Assembly (NCBI RefSeq): GCF_000820085.1
Contig: NZ_CDBN01000015.1
Location: forward strand, 62,001 to 126,000
Direction: 5' to 3'
DNA from: Aeromonas sanarellii
GTDB lineage: Bacteria; Pseudomonadota; Gammaproteobacteria; Enterobacterales; Aeromonadaceae
DNA: 64,000 nucleotides
Shown here in pieces: positions 19,064 to 27,210 of the stretch. The notes under the pieces were generated by a model, which worked only from the letters and a program-made list of their open reading frames with translations, made no database searches and was not told the origin of the DNA. A program made the position numbers and the translations under genes. Every line of letters starts with the position of its first letter. The first letter of the stretch is position 1.

Positions 19064-19870
19064 ATGGCCAAATTTACCAAGACTCTGATCGCTGCCGGTC
19101 TGCTGGCTGCCTCCGCCACTCCGGCCCTGGCTGCCGATTACAGCGGCGACATCCACAAGAACGACTACAAGTGGTTCCAGTTCAACGTGATGCACACCAT
19201 CGACCAGCTGCCCTACGCTGAGTCCGAAGGTGGCTACAACGATACCTACTTCGAAATGGAGTTTGGTGGCCGTTCCGGTATCTTCGATCTGTACGGTTAC
19301 GTCGACGTGTTCGACATCTTCCAGAACCGTCACGACGACAAGCACAACCAGGACAACCTGTTCATCAAGTTCGCACCGCGTATCTCCATCGATGCCATGA
19401 CCGGCAAAGATCTCTCCTTCGGCCCGGTGCAGGAAGTCTACATCGCCAACCTGATCAACGTGGGGGGTCCGGATGGTCTGTTTGAAGCAATGACCGGTCT
19501 GGGTGCAGACGTACAAGTGCCCTGGTTCGGCAAGGTTGGCATGAACCTGTATGCCCGTCACGTCAACGAAGGCGGTGGCGAGCAGGGCTGGAACGGCTAT
19601 CAGTTCTCCATGAACTGGTTCAAGCCTTTCTACACCTTCTCCAACGGCAGCTTCGTAGCCTATCAGGGTTACCTGGATCACCTGTTTGATGCCAAGGACA
19701 CTTCCACCGACGGTACCGCCATGTTCAACGGCCTGTACTGGCACTCCGACCGCTACGCCGTCGGTTACGGCCTGAAGTACTTCAACGACATCTACGGTAT
19801 CCAGAATGGTTCCTACGGTTTGAAGACCACTGGTTTTGGCCACTACTTCTCCGTGACCTACAAGTTCTAA
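19064..19870 (+). CDS. Outer-membrane nucleoside-specific channel, Tsx/OmpK family
   Basis: 268 residues. Signal peptide ends at PALA-A (near residue 24). The mature barrel starts DYSGDIHKNDYKWFQFNVMH, contains EMEFGGRSGIFDLYGYVD, and ends with a terminal phenylalanine (SVTYKF) typical of outer-membrane barrels; all this matches the Tsx/OmpK (Channel_Tsx) family. Codon use is strongly biased to preferred codons, suggesting high expression. The start at 19064 gives the signal peptide. Tsx transports nucleosides; OmpK of Vibrio is also a phage receptor. Confidence 0.9.
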   Translation: MAKFTKTLIAAGLLAASATPALAADYSGDIHKNDYKWFQFNVMHTIDQLPYAESEGGYNDTYFEMEFGGRSGIFDLYGYVDVFDIFQNRHDDKHNQDNLFIKFAPRISIDAMTGKDLSFGPVQEVYIANLINVGGPDGLFEAMTGLGADVQVPWFGKVGMNLYARHVNEGGGEQGWNGYQFSMNWFKPFYTFSNGSFVAYQGYLDHLFDAKDTSTDGTAMFNGLYWHSDRYAVGYGLKYFNDIYGIQNGSYGLKTTGFGHYFSVTYKF

Positions 19871-19891
19871 TCGAACGGGTTACGCAGAAAC

Positions 19892-19922
19892 AAAAAACCG
19901 GAGCAGTCGCTCCGGTTTTTTT
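19892..19922 (+). terminator. Rho-independent terminator after the Tsx-like gene
   Basis: CCGGAGC (19898-19904) and GCTCCGG (19909-19915) with loop AGTC, flanked by A6 and T7. The symmetric A/T flanks mean it could act in both directions, including for the convergent yajQ gene. Confidence 0.92.
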
Positions 19923-19985
19923 ATGGCGCCTTCGCCGACCTCTTTGCCGTGACAATGGGGAGGACCGAGCCCTCCCCGTCCGCCA

Positions 19986-20468
19986 TTAGTCGCGGAAGTT
20001 CTGGAACTGCATCGGCTGACCCAGCTCGGCGCCACGCACCAGGGCCATGGTCTCCTGCAGATCGTCGCGCTTCTTGCCGGTGACCCGCACCTCGTCGCCC
20101 TGGATCGCGGCCTGCACCTTGATCTTGGAGTCCTTGATGAGCTTCACCAGCTTCTTGGCGACTTCCTTGTCGATCCCCTGCTTGAATTTCACGGTCAGGT
20201 GGAAACGCTTGCCGGAGTGAACGCTGTCACCCACGTCCATGGAGCTGTTCTCGATGTTGCGCTTGAGCAGGGCGCCGCGCAGGATCTCGACCATCTGCTT
20301 GAGCTGGAAGTCGGCGTCGGCCTCCAGCTTCACCTCTTCCTTGTTCAATTCGAAGCTGGCTTCCACGCCACGAAAATCGAAACGGGTCGCCAGTTCACGA
20401 TTGGCGTTATCGACGGCGTTCAACACCTCGTTCATTTTGACTTCAGAGACAATATCGAATGACGGCAT
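19986..20468 (-). CDS. yajQ: YajQ family nucleotide-binding protein
   Basis: 160 residues (E. coli YajQ 163), start [15 protein letters not shown] with GAGGAG eight bases upstream; the frame is open 16 codons further back but that part is not conserved. YajQ proteins have two RNP-like halves and some bind cyclic di-GMP. The divergent yajQ / panE-yajL layout is as in E. coli. Confidence 0.93.
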   Translation of the reverse strand: MPSFDIVSEVKMNEVLNAVDNANRELATRFDFRGVEASFELNKEEVKLEADADFQLKQMVEILRGALLKRNIENSSMDVGDSVHSGKRFHLTVKFKQGIDKEVAKKLVKLIKDSKIKVQAAIQGDEVRVTGKKRDDLQETMALVRGAELGQPMQFQNFRD

Positions 20469-20838
20469 AGCCGGGCTCCTCATGCTGTGCTTCAGGTTGT
20501 GCTTATCGGTGGGCAAATCTACCAGAAAACGGGCAAATTTGCTGATTTCGATGGGACTGCTCTGCTAGAATCCCCTGCGCACAGGAATGGTGAGACCCGT
20601 TAGAACCCTTTCAGGATCTGTCGCGAGAGATCGGGAAACTCGGTGAAGAGCGCCGCAGGAACCGGAGTGTATATGAATGCATGAGCCTCCGGTTTCACAT
20701 AAGCGGGCCGCGCATGAGCCTTGAACACAACCTCTCAGCAAGATCATGAACCGGTTCTTGGTGTCCACCAGCGACATCTTCCCTTATCCCGGTAGGCGGT
20801 TGACCGGATTGCAGCCCTTACCCTGATCGAGCCTCTCC
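20469..20838. other. Unexplained structured intergenic region between yajQ and panE
   Basis: 370 bases with no supported gene. A TAGAAT hexamer (20566-20571, plus strand) could be a -10. Downstream there are several inverted repeats, including AACCGGAG / CTCCGGTT around 20658-20693, GATCT / AGATC around 20615-20635, and a GCATGAGCCT direct repeat (about 20680 and 20712). It could be a structured 5' leader of panE or an independent small RNA; I recognise no known riboswitch. Confidence 0.4.
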
Positions 20839-21786
20839 ATGCCAAGCGGATTACGCGACAACAACCTGAAAACCCGCCGTCACCCCGTCTCTCCCGAGTG
20901 GACCTTGCTGGGCTGCGGCGCCCTGGGTGGCGTCTTCGCCTCCCTGTTGACCCTAAGCGGCCAACCGACGCGCATCCTGCTGCGCGAGCGGCACCGTGCC
21001 ACCCTGCACCCCGGCATCGACTTCACCTCCCTCGACGGCCATACCCAGCTCCTTGCCATCGAGCGCGCCTTCATCGACAAGCCAGGCCCCATCAGACGCC
21101 TGCTGGTGATGACCAAGGCGGGGCAGGTCATTTCGGCCCTCACCCCCCTGGTCGGGCAACTGGCAGCAGGGGTTCCCATCGTACTGCTGCACAACGGCAT
21201 GGGGGTCGCCGAACGGGTGGCAGCCCTTTTCCCCCACAATCCTGTCATCGCCGGCGTCACCAGCCACGGCGCCCTGCAGAGCGGCCACTTCGTGTTCCGC
21301 CACACCGGCAAGGGGGAGACCTGGCTCGGCCCCGTCAATGAGGCGGCCCGCTCCTGTGCCCATCTGGCGGACGAGCTCGCTCGCGCCCTCGGCCAGGCCG
21401 GCTGGGATGAGCAGATCCTCACCCGCCAGTGGCAGAAACTCGCCGTCAACTGCGCCATCAATCCGCTCACCGCCCTGTATCGACTCAAGAATGGCGATCT
21501 GGCGGGCCCGCGCTTTGCCGACGTCTTGCAGCAGATCTGCGTGGAAGTGGCGGACGTGATGCAGGCCGAAGGCCAGCCGACCGGCAGCGATGAGCTGCTG
21601 CGCCGGGTCATGACGGTGGTGGAGCTCACCGCCGACAATTACTCTTCCATGTATCAGGACATGGAGCAGGGCCGAGAGACCGAGATCGAGGCCATCACCG
21701 GCTTCCTGCTCGGCAAGGCCGCGGCGCACGGCATCGCGGTACCGGTCAACCAGGGCCTCTATCAGGCCGTCAAAGAGAAACGCTGA
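20839..21786 (+). CDS. panE: 2-dehydropantoate 2-reductase (ketopantoate reductase)
   Basis: 315 residues. The NADPH-binding motif LLGCGALGG follows a roughly 20-residue non-conserved N-terminal extension; KLAVNCAINPLTAL and the C-terminal TEIEAITGFLL motif are typical of PanE. It reduces ketopantoate to pantoate for vitamin B5 and coenzyme A synthesis. The true start could be a few codons inside. The next gene, yajL, follows closely as in E. coli. Confidence 0.92.
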   Translation: MPSGLRDNNLKTRRHPVSPEWTLLGCGALGGVFASLLTLSGQPTRILLRERHRATLHPGIDFTSLDGHTQLLAIERAFIDKPGPIRRLLVMTKAGQVISALTPLVGQLAAGVPIVLLHNGMGVAERVAALFPHNPVIAGVTSHGALQSGHFVFRHTGKGETWLGPVNEAARSCAHLADELARALGQAGWDEQILTRQWQKLAVNCAINPLTALYRLKNGDLAGPRFADVLQQICVEVADVMQAEGQPTGSDELLRRVMTVVELTADNYSSMYQDMEQGRETEIEAITGFLLGKAAAHGIAVPVNQGLYQAVKEKR

Positions 21787-21818
21787 GCCCGGGAGTGCGG
21801 GCGGCGGAGGAGTGCAGG

Positions 21819-22394
21819 ATGAGCGTACTGGTATTGGTGGCCCCCGGGTCGGAAGAGATAGAGACGGTCGCCATCGTCGACACCCTGGTGCGCGGGGGCA
21901 TGGAGGTGGTGCTGGCCTCCTGCTGTCCGGCGGGGCAGCGCCAGATCCGCGCCTCTCGCGGCGTGCAGCTGGTGGCGGATTGCCACCTCGACGAGCTGAC
22001 CAGCCGTGATTTCGAAGCCATGGTCGTGCCCGGCGGGCTGCCTGGCAGCGAAGTGATCCGCGACACGCCCCTCGCCATCGACCTGCTGAGAGAACAGGCC
22101 CAGCTCGGCCGCTGGCGCGCGGCCATCTGCGCCGCCCCCGCCGTGGTGCTGCACCATCACGGCTTGCTGGGGGATGCCAGCGTCACCTGCCATCCCGGCT
22201 TTCAGGCCCGCCTGCCTGCGGCGCAGCTGAGCACGGCACGGGTGGTACGGGACGACGACCATCACCTGATCACCAGTCAGGGCCCGGGCACCGCCATCGA
22301 GTTCGCCCTCGAACTGGTGCGGGTGCTGCGCGGCGATGAAACCGCCCGTGCGGTAGCCGGGCCCATGGTGCTAGCTCCTTCGGTGCAGTCATAA
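21819..22394 (+). CDS. yajL: DJ-1/ThiJ family protein YajL
   Basis: 191 residues starting MSVLVLVAPGSEEIETV; an AGGAG site precedes this ATG, so the eight-codon longer frame is unlikely. The nucleophilic cysteine is in AAICAAPAVVL (near residue 105) with the preceding Glu in GSEEIE. YajL is a chaperone/deglycase-like protein protecting against oxidative and carbonyl stress. It forms a unit with panE. Confidence 0.92.
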   Translation: MSVLVLVAPGSEEIETVAIVDTLVRGGMEVVLASCCPAGQRQIRASRGVQLVADCHLDELTSRDFEAMVVPGGLPGSEVIRDTPLAIDLLREQAQLGRWRAAICAAPAVVLHHHGLLGDASVTCHPGFQARLPAAQLSTARVVRDDDHHLITSQGPGTAIEFALELVRVLRGDETARAVAGPMVLAPSVQS

Positions 22395-22421
22395 CGGCTT
22401 ACCCGGTATCTCCTGTAACGA

Positions 22422-22453
22422 CAGAGCCCCTTGTCTAACGGCAAGGGGCTCTG
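22422..22453 (+). terminator. Strong hairpin downstream of yajL
   Basis: A perfect 12-bp stem CAGAGCCCCTTG / CAAGGGGCTCTG (22422-22433, 22442-22453) with an 8-base loop. There is no T-run on either strand, so it may end transcription inefficiently or act as a 3' stabiliser. Confidence 0.6.
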
Positions 22454-22765
22454 CTATTGGCGACTTGCAAAGTAGCGGTCCCCCAACGGCACGCCAACCA
22501 GACTTTGATGCACAGACCTACCACCAGAGATCGGCAATAGTGTCCCCATACCGAGCAGACTGGGGCATAGCTGTCGAAAAGCCCCGTACAGATCACCTCG
22601 ACCTTGTCTCTTCGTAGCTGCACTCCCAGCCCCCCTGATAAAGATCGATGCCAGCAACGCCTCGATAAGGCAACGGACCCAGGACCAGCCAGGTGCCTCT
22701 GGCAGCCTGCCGGCCGCCATCGGCGTCGTCATATCGCCAGCGCAGCCCCGATCAGGGCATCAGGG
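22454..22765. other. 312-base stretch without a recognisable gene, beside the ars operon
   Basis: Short open frames exist on the minus strand but none has a ribosome site or family-like sequence. No terminal inverted repeats or transposase motif are visible. It separates the ancestral yajL gene from the last ars gene and could be debris from acquisition of the operon. Confidence 0.35.
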
Positions 22766-23191
22766 TCACAGGATGCGCTTTCCCTGGGCGTCCACCACCT
22801 GCTCACCATCTTCCTTGGTGAAGGCCCCTCGCTGGGGGTTGGGCAGTATGTCCAGCACCACTTCGGACGGGCGGCACAGCCGGACGCCCAGCGGGGTGAC
22901 GACGATGGGCCGGTTGATCAGGATAGGATGGGCCAGCATGGTGTCGATCAGTTCCCCGTCGCTCAACCTCTCCTCGGCCAGCCCCAATGCCTCGTATGGG
23001 GGCACGTTCCGGCGCAGCAGCTCGCGTACCGGCATGGCCATGGCGGCAATGAGTGCGATCAGGGTTTCACGGCTCGGCGGTGTCTCCAGATAGTGGATAA
23101 CGGTCGGTTCAACCCCTGAGTTGCGGATAAGCGCCAGTGTATTGCGGGAGGTGCCGCAGGCAGGGTTGTGGTAGATGGTTATTGCAGTCAT
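22766..23191 (-). CDS. arsC: Glutaredoxin-dependent arsenate reductase
   Basis: 141 residues (R773 ArsC is also 141). The active-site segment NPACGTSRNTL (Cys12) and the GVRLCRP region with the RPIVV strand are typical of this family, distinct from thioredoxin-linked phosphatase-type ArsC. It reduces As(V) to As(III), which Acr3 then exports. It is the last gene of the ars operon, 33 bases after acr3. Confidence 0.95.
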   Translation of the reverse strand: MTAITIYHNPACGTSRNTLALIRNSGVEPTVIHYLETPPSRETLIALIAAMAMPVRELLRRNVPPYEALGLAEERLSDGELIDTMLAHPILINRPIVVTPLGVRLCRPSEVVLDILPNPQRGAFTKEDGEQVVDAQGKRIL

Positions 23192-23224
23192 ATGGTTCCC
23201 TTTATTGCGTATGCAGTCCGAGCC

Positions 23225-24286
23225 TTACGCCGTCTTGCCTTCGTACCACGGCTTGGTGGCATTCACGACCTTCACGACCAGCAGCATGATAGGCACCTCG
23301 ATCAATACCCCAACCACGGTTGCCAATGCGGCGCCCGAGTGGAAACCGAACAAGCTGATGGCAGCCGCGACGGCGAGTTCAAAGAAGTTGGATGCACCTA
23401 TGAGGGCTGACGGACAGGCCACCGAATGCTTTTCTCCCACTTTTTTGTTGAGCCAGTAGGCCAGGCTGGCATTGAAGATGACCTGGATCAGGATGGGCAC
23501 GGCCAGCAGGGCAATGACCAGAGGTTGCTCAATGATGGCATTGCCTTGGAAGGCAAACAGCAGTACCAGGGTCAGCAGCAGCGCTGCCACGGACCAAGGC
23601 TGGATCTTGTGCATCGCCTCATCAAAGCTGGCTTGTCCGTGGCGCAACAAGGCTTTGCGGATAAGCTGAGCCATGATCACCGGGATAACGATGTAGAGCA
23701 CCACAGAGATAAGCAGGGTGTCCCATGGCACGGTAATGCTGGACACGCCCAGCAAGAGACCCACAACGGGCGCAAACGCAAACACCATGATGAGGTCGTT
23801 CAAGGCCACCTGAGACAAGGTGAAGTAGGGGTCTCCGTTCGTCAGTCTGCTCCAGACAAAGACCATGGCTGTACATGGCGCTGCGGCTAGCAAAATGAGT
23901 CCGGCAATATAGCTATCCAACTGATCGCCAGGAAGCATGTCGGCAAACAGTACACGAATGAACAACCACCCAAGGAAGGCCATGGAGAAGGGCTTGACCA
24001 ACCAGTTGATAAACAGGGTCACACCAATCCCTTTTACATGCCCCCTTACTTGATGCAGCGCAGAGAAGTCGATCTTGAGCAGCATGGGGATGATCATGAC
24101 CCAAATCAGCAGACCGACAGGCAGATTGACCTGCGCAATCTCCATGGCGCCAATCGCCTTGAACAGGCTGGGAAATACCTGCCCCAAGGTGATCCCGACC
24201 AGGATGCAGATTGCCACCCATGCGGTCAGATAGCGTTCAAAAAAACCGATGGCAGGCGCTTCGGCTGCCTTGCATTGTGCTGACAT
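23225..24286 (-). CDS. acr3: Arsenite efflux permease Acr3
   Basis: 353 residues, ten predicted transmembrane helices. The conserved AAPCTAMVFVWS with its essential cysteine, and the SALIGASNFFELAVAAAI segment, identify the ACR3 (bile/arsenite/riboflavin transporter) family rather than ArsB. It extrudes As(OH)3 across the inner membrane. Its codon use is less GC-biased than neighbouring genes, which hints at separate ancestry. Presence of arsA in the same operon is notable since ArsA is usually paired with ArsB. Confidence 0.95.
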   Translation of the reverse strand: MSAQCKAAEAPAIGFFERYLTAWVAICILVGITLGQVFPSLFKAIGAMEIAQVNLPVGLLIWVMIIPMLLKIDFSALHQVRGHVKGIGVTLFINWLVKPFSMAFLGWLFIRVLFADMLPGDQLDSYIAGLILLAAAPCTAMVFVWSRLTNGDPYFTLSQVALNDLIMVFAFAPVVGLLLGVSSITVPWDTLLISVVLYIVIPVIMAQLIRKALLRHGQASFDEAMHKIQPWSVAALLLTLVLLFAFQGNAIIEQPLVIALLAVPILIQVIFNASLAYWLNKKVGEKHSVACPSALIGASNFFELAVAAAISLFGFHSGAALATVVGVLIEVPIMLLVVKVVNATKPWYEGKTA

Positions 24287-24327
24287 GACGACTCCAAAGG
24301 GTCACAGACCCATCAAAAAGAGGAGGG

Positions 24328-25560
24328 TCAGCGACCCTCGTTACCAACATTCAACTGATGGCGCGGCAGACCCAGGGAGATCAACGCCGCCAGCAGAATA
24401 AAGAGAGTGGAGATCCAGAGGCAGGCCTCGAGACCATAAAGCTGGAACACCAGCCCGGAGAGCAGGGTGCCAAGCAGGCGCCCCAGGGCATTGGCCATGT
24501 AGTAGAAGCCCACATCCAGCGATACCCCATCTGCACCGGCATAGCTGACGATGAGGTAGCTGTGCAGGGAAGAGTTGATGGCAAACAGAGCGCCAAACAC
24601 CATCAAGCCGCCCACCAGGCTGATGGCCGGATGCACCTCATAGTGGAGCGCCAGGGCAATCAGGGCCTGGACCAGAGCCAGCGACAGTGCCCAGCCCATG
24701 GCGGCCTTGCCATCGGGCACCCGCCCCTCGCGCTTGCCGGTAAAGCGGGGGGCCTGGGTCTGTACCACCCCGTAGGCGATGATCCAGAGCGCCAGGAAGC
24801 CCCCCACATACCCGTGATCCCAGCCAAAACTGGAGGCGAGGTAGACAGGCAGCGCCACCACAAACCAGACATCGCGGGCACCAAACAGGAAGAGGCGGGC
24901 CGCCGAGAGGTAATTGATGGCCCGGCTCTTGGAGAAGAGCTCGCTGAACTTGGGCTTGTTCCTGGCTTTGCCGAGATCCCGTGTCAGGGTCAGCATACTG
25001 GCGCCCCACACCAGCGCCAGGAGCAGTGCCATGACCAGCACGGCCCCCTGAAACCCGAACAGGGTCAACAGGACGCCCCCAAGGAAGAACCCCATCCCCT
25101 TCAGGGCATTCTTCGAGCCCGTCAGGAGTGCTACCCACTGGTAGAGCTGGCCCTGCTCCTCTCCCGGCACCAGCAACTTGATGGCGCTCTTGGCACTCAT
25201 CTTGTTGAGGTCTTTGGCCACTCCTGAGAGCGCCTGCGCGCCCATCACCCAGGGCACCGTCAGCCAGAGCGGTGGCACCAGCAGCATGCCCAGCGCCAGT
25301 ACCTGAAGGGCGAGGCCTATGTTCATGGTGCGGTTGAGCCCGAGGCGGGCGCCGAGCCAGCCCCCCACCAGATTGGTCACCACCCCGAAGATCTCGTAGA
25401 AGAGAAACAGGGAGGCGATGGCCAGCGGGCTATAACCGAGCCCGTGGAAGTAGAGCACCACCAGCATGCGCAGGGCGCCATCGGTCAGGGTGAAGGCCCA
25501 GTAGTTGCCGGTCACCAGCAGGTATTGGCGAGCATCGGGGGAGAGGCGGGTCAGTGCCAT
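24328..25560 (-). CDS. arsJ: ArsJ, MFS exporter of 1-arseno-3-phosphoglycerate
   Basis: 410 residues, twelve-helix MFS protein beginning MALTRLSPDARQYLLVTGNYW, a typical ArsJ N-terminus. The ATG at 25560 was chosen over an upstream one (25596) that would overlap the GAPDH gene. ArsJ works with a dedicated GAPDH: the dehydrogenase makes an unstable arsenylated glycerate and ArsJ extrudes it, giving direct As(V) resistance without reduction. The GAPDH gene lies immediately upstream, only 7 bases away. Confidence 0.93.
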   Translation of the reverse strand: MALTRLSPDARQYLLVTGNYWAFTLTDGALRMLVVLYFHGLGYSPLAIASLFLFYEIFGVVTNLVGGWLGARLGLNRTMNIGLALQVLALGMLLVPPLWLTVPWVMGAQALSGVAKDLNKMSAKSAIKLLVPGEEQGQLYQWVALLTGSKNALKGMGFFLGGVLLTLFGFQGAVLVMALLLALVWGASMLTLTRDLGKARNKPKFSELFSKSRAINYLSAARLFLFGARDVWFVVALPVYLASSFGWDHGYVGGFLALWIIAYGVVQTQAPRFTGKREGRVPDGKAAMGWALSLALVQALIALALHYEVHPAISLVGGLMVFGALFAINSSLHSYLIVSYAGADGVSLDVGFYYMANALGRLLGTLLSGLVFQLYGLEACLWISTLFILLAALISLGLPRHQLNVGNEGR

Positions 25561-25567
25561 GGCCGGG

Positions 25568-26584
25568 TTATCCTTGCGCCTTGTCCATTTGACCAATCAT
25601 GCGCATCAGCTCGGCGGTGCGGTTGGCATAGCCCCACTCGTTGTCATACCAGGCGTAGATCTTCACCTGGGTGTCATTGACCACCATGGTAGAGAGGGCA
25701 TCTATGGTGCAGGAGCGCGGATCCGTCCTGTAATCCACCGACACCAGGGGGCGCTCCTCATACCCCATGATCCCCTCGAGCTCGTTCATGGCGGCGGCCT
25801 TGAGCAGTGCATTGACCTCGCCCTCGGTAGTGGGGCGGCTCACCTCGAACACGCAGTCGGTGAGGGAGGCGTTGGCGAGCGGCACCCGCACCGCATGACC
25901 GTTCAGCTTGCCCTTGAGCTCGGGGAAGATGTGAGTGATGGCGGTGGCAGACCCCGTGGTGGTGGGGATGAGGCTCAGGCCGCAGGCCCTGGCACGGCGC
26001 AGGTCGGCGTGGGGGGCATCCAGGATGGTCTGGGTGTTGGTGATGTCGTGGATGGTGGTCATGGCGCCGTGCCTGATGCCGAGCTGCTCGTGGATCACCT
26101 TCACCACGGGCGCCAGGCAGTTGGTGGTGCAGGAGGCTGCCGTCACGATAGGGTGCTGCGCCTTGTCGTAGAGGTGGTGGTTGACCCCCATCACGACGTT
26201 GAGGATCCCCTCCTCCTTGACCGGAGCTGTCACCACGACCCGCCTCACTCCTTGCGCCAGATAGGCGTCAAGCAGCGCCTTGGTTTTCATCTTGCCGGAA
26301 GCCTCGATCACCACATCACAACCAGACCAGTCGGTCTGACCGATCTCCTTGTTGCGAGTGCAGAGGATGCGATGGTTACCGATCACCATCTCGTCCCCTT
26401 CGCTGCTGGCTTCATGATGCCAGCGGCCATGGACAGAATCGAAGGTGATGAGGTGTGCCAGCGAGGCAGCATCGCCAGCCGGGTCATTGATGCGTACAAA
26501 CTCCACATCCGCCCAGTCGAAGGCGGCGCGAAATGAGAGACGGCCCATGCGGCCAAAGCCGTTGATACCAACCTTGATAGTCAT
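25568..26584 (-). CDS. ArsJ-associated glyceraldehyde-3-phosphate dehydrogenase
   Basis: 338 residues. NAD-binding start [19 protein letters not shown], catalytic cysteine in [12 protein letters not shown] (near residue 156), and the [21 protein letters not shown] segment. It is the ars-operon type rather than the glycolytic GapA, by context and divergence. It uses arsenate in place of phosphate to form 1-arseno-3-phosphoglycerate, which ArsJ exports. It precedes arsJ and follows a dual-specificity phosphatase gene. Confidence 0.93.
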   Translation of the reverse strand: MTIKVGINGFGRMGRLSFRAAFDWADVEFVRINDPAGDAASLAHLITFDSVHGRWHHEASSEGDEMVIGNHRILCTRNKEIGQTDWSGCDVVIEASGKMKTKALLDAYLAQGVRRVVVTAPVKEEGILNVVMGVNHHLYDKAQHPIVTAASCTTNCLAPVVKVIHEQLGIRHGAMTTIHDITNTQTILDAPHADLRRARACGLSLIPTTTGSATAITHIFPELKGKLNGHAVRVPLANASLTDCVFEVSRPTTEGEVNALLKAAAMNELEGIMGYEERPLVSVDYRTDPRSCTIDALSTMVVNDTQVKIYAWYDNEWGYANRTAELMRMIGQMDKAQG

Positions 26585-26594
26585 GCTGTTTTCC

Positions 26595-27110
26595 TTAACC
26601 GGCGAATGCGTAGTGGGTGTTGAGGTAGTCGACGTGCGGGGTCAGGGTCAACGCCTTGGGACGCAGCCCTTGTACCAGGGTCTTGACCTTGGCGGGGGCG
26701 TAACCCGTCTCCAGCAGCAGGATGGCCGCCATTAGTCCGGTACGACCCGAGCCGCCACGGCAATGAATGGCCAGGGTCTGACCCGCCGCCAGACGCGCCA
26801 GCAAGTCCGCCTTGTGGTTGGCAAACGCGGCGGCAAACTGTGCCTCGGGGGCGCAGTCGTCCTCGACCGGCAAGTGGAACCAGGCCAGCCCCAGGGCATT
26901 GCACTCGGCGGGCACGGCATCGGCCTTGAATTCGCTAAGCTCGGCACTCGGCATCAGGGTGACCAGGGCGTCTGCTCCGGCGGCTTGCAGGGTCTTGAGG
27001 GAGTCCTGCAGGGAGGCAGCCTTAGTGCCTGGGCAGGGAGTGAAGATAAGGCGGGCGCCATTATCCAGCGTCAGGATGTCAAACGGGTGCATGATAAACA
27101 GCGACTCCAT
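26595..27110 (-). CDS. Dual-specificity/tyrosine phosphatase-like protein in the ars operon
   Basis: 171 residues. It has the cysteine-phosphatase signature [11 protein letters not shown] (CX5R) and a likely general acid in PVEDDC, in a CDKN3-like dual-specificity phosphatase fold. It lies ten bases upstream of the GAPDH gene and 100 bases after arsA on the same strand. Its role in arsenic resistance is not clear: it might act on phospho- or arseno-compounds, or reduce arsenate through its active-site cysteine. An alternative start is ATG at 27092 (MHPFDILTL). Confidence 0.8.
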   Translation of the reverse strand: MESLFIMHPFDILTLDNGARLIFTPCPGTKAASLQDSLKTLQAAGADALVTLMPSAELSEFKADAVPAECNALGLAWFHLPVEDDCAPEAQFAAAFANHKADLLARLAAGQTLAIHCRGGSGRTGLMAAILLLETGYAPAKVKTLVQGLRPKALTLTPHVDYLNTHYAFAG

Positions 27111-27210
27111 GTCTCGTTGAGAACGTCAGATTGATGAAAAATCGGGGGTGACCGGCGCACGGGCACGGAGCACGAGAAGGCGGCCGCGCACGCCGCACCT
27201 TGCCACTCTC

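Noticed and set aside
20600..20700. Possible cobalamin riboswitch (GGGAA ... CGGTGA core)
   Set aside because: The resemblance is local only. No B12-box sequence and no fitting downstream gene; kept as an unexplained structured region.
20565..20777. 70-codon minus-strand frame upstream of yajQ
   Set aside because: No Shine-Dalgarno, no recognisable protein; falls in the structured non-coding region.
22454..22732. 92-codon minus-strand frame near arsC
   Set aside because: No ribosome site, no family resemblance, overlapping frames equally open.
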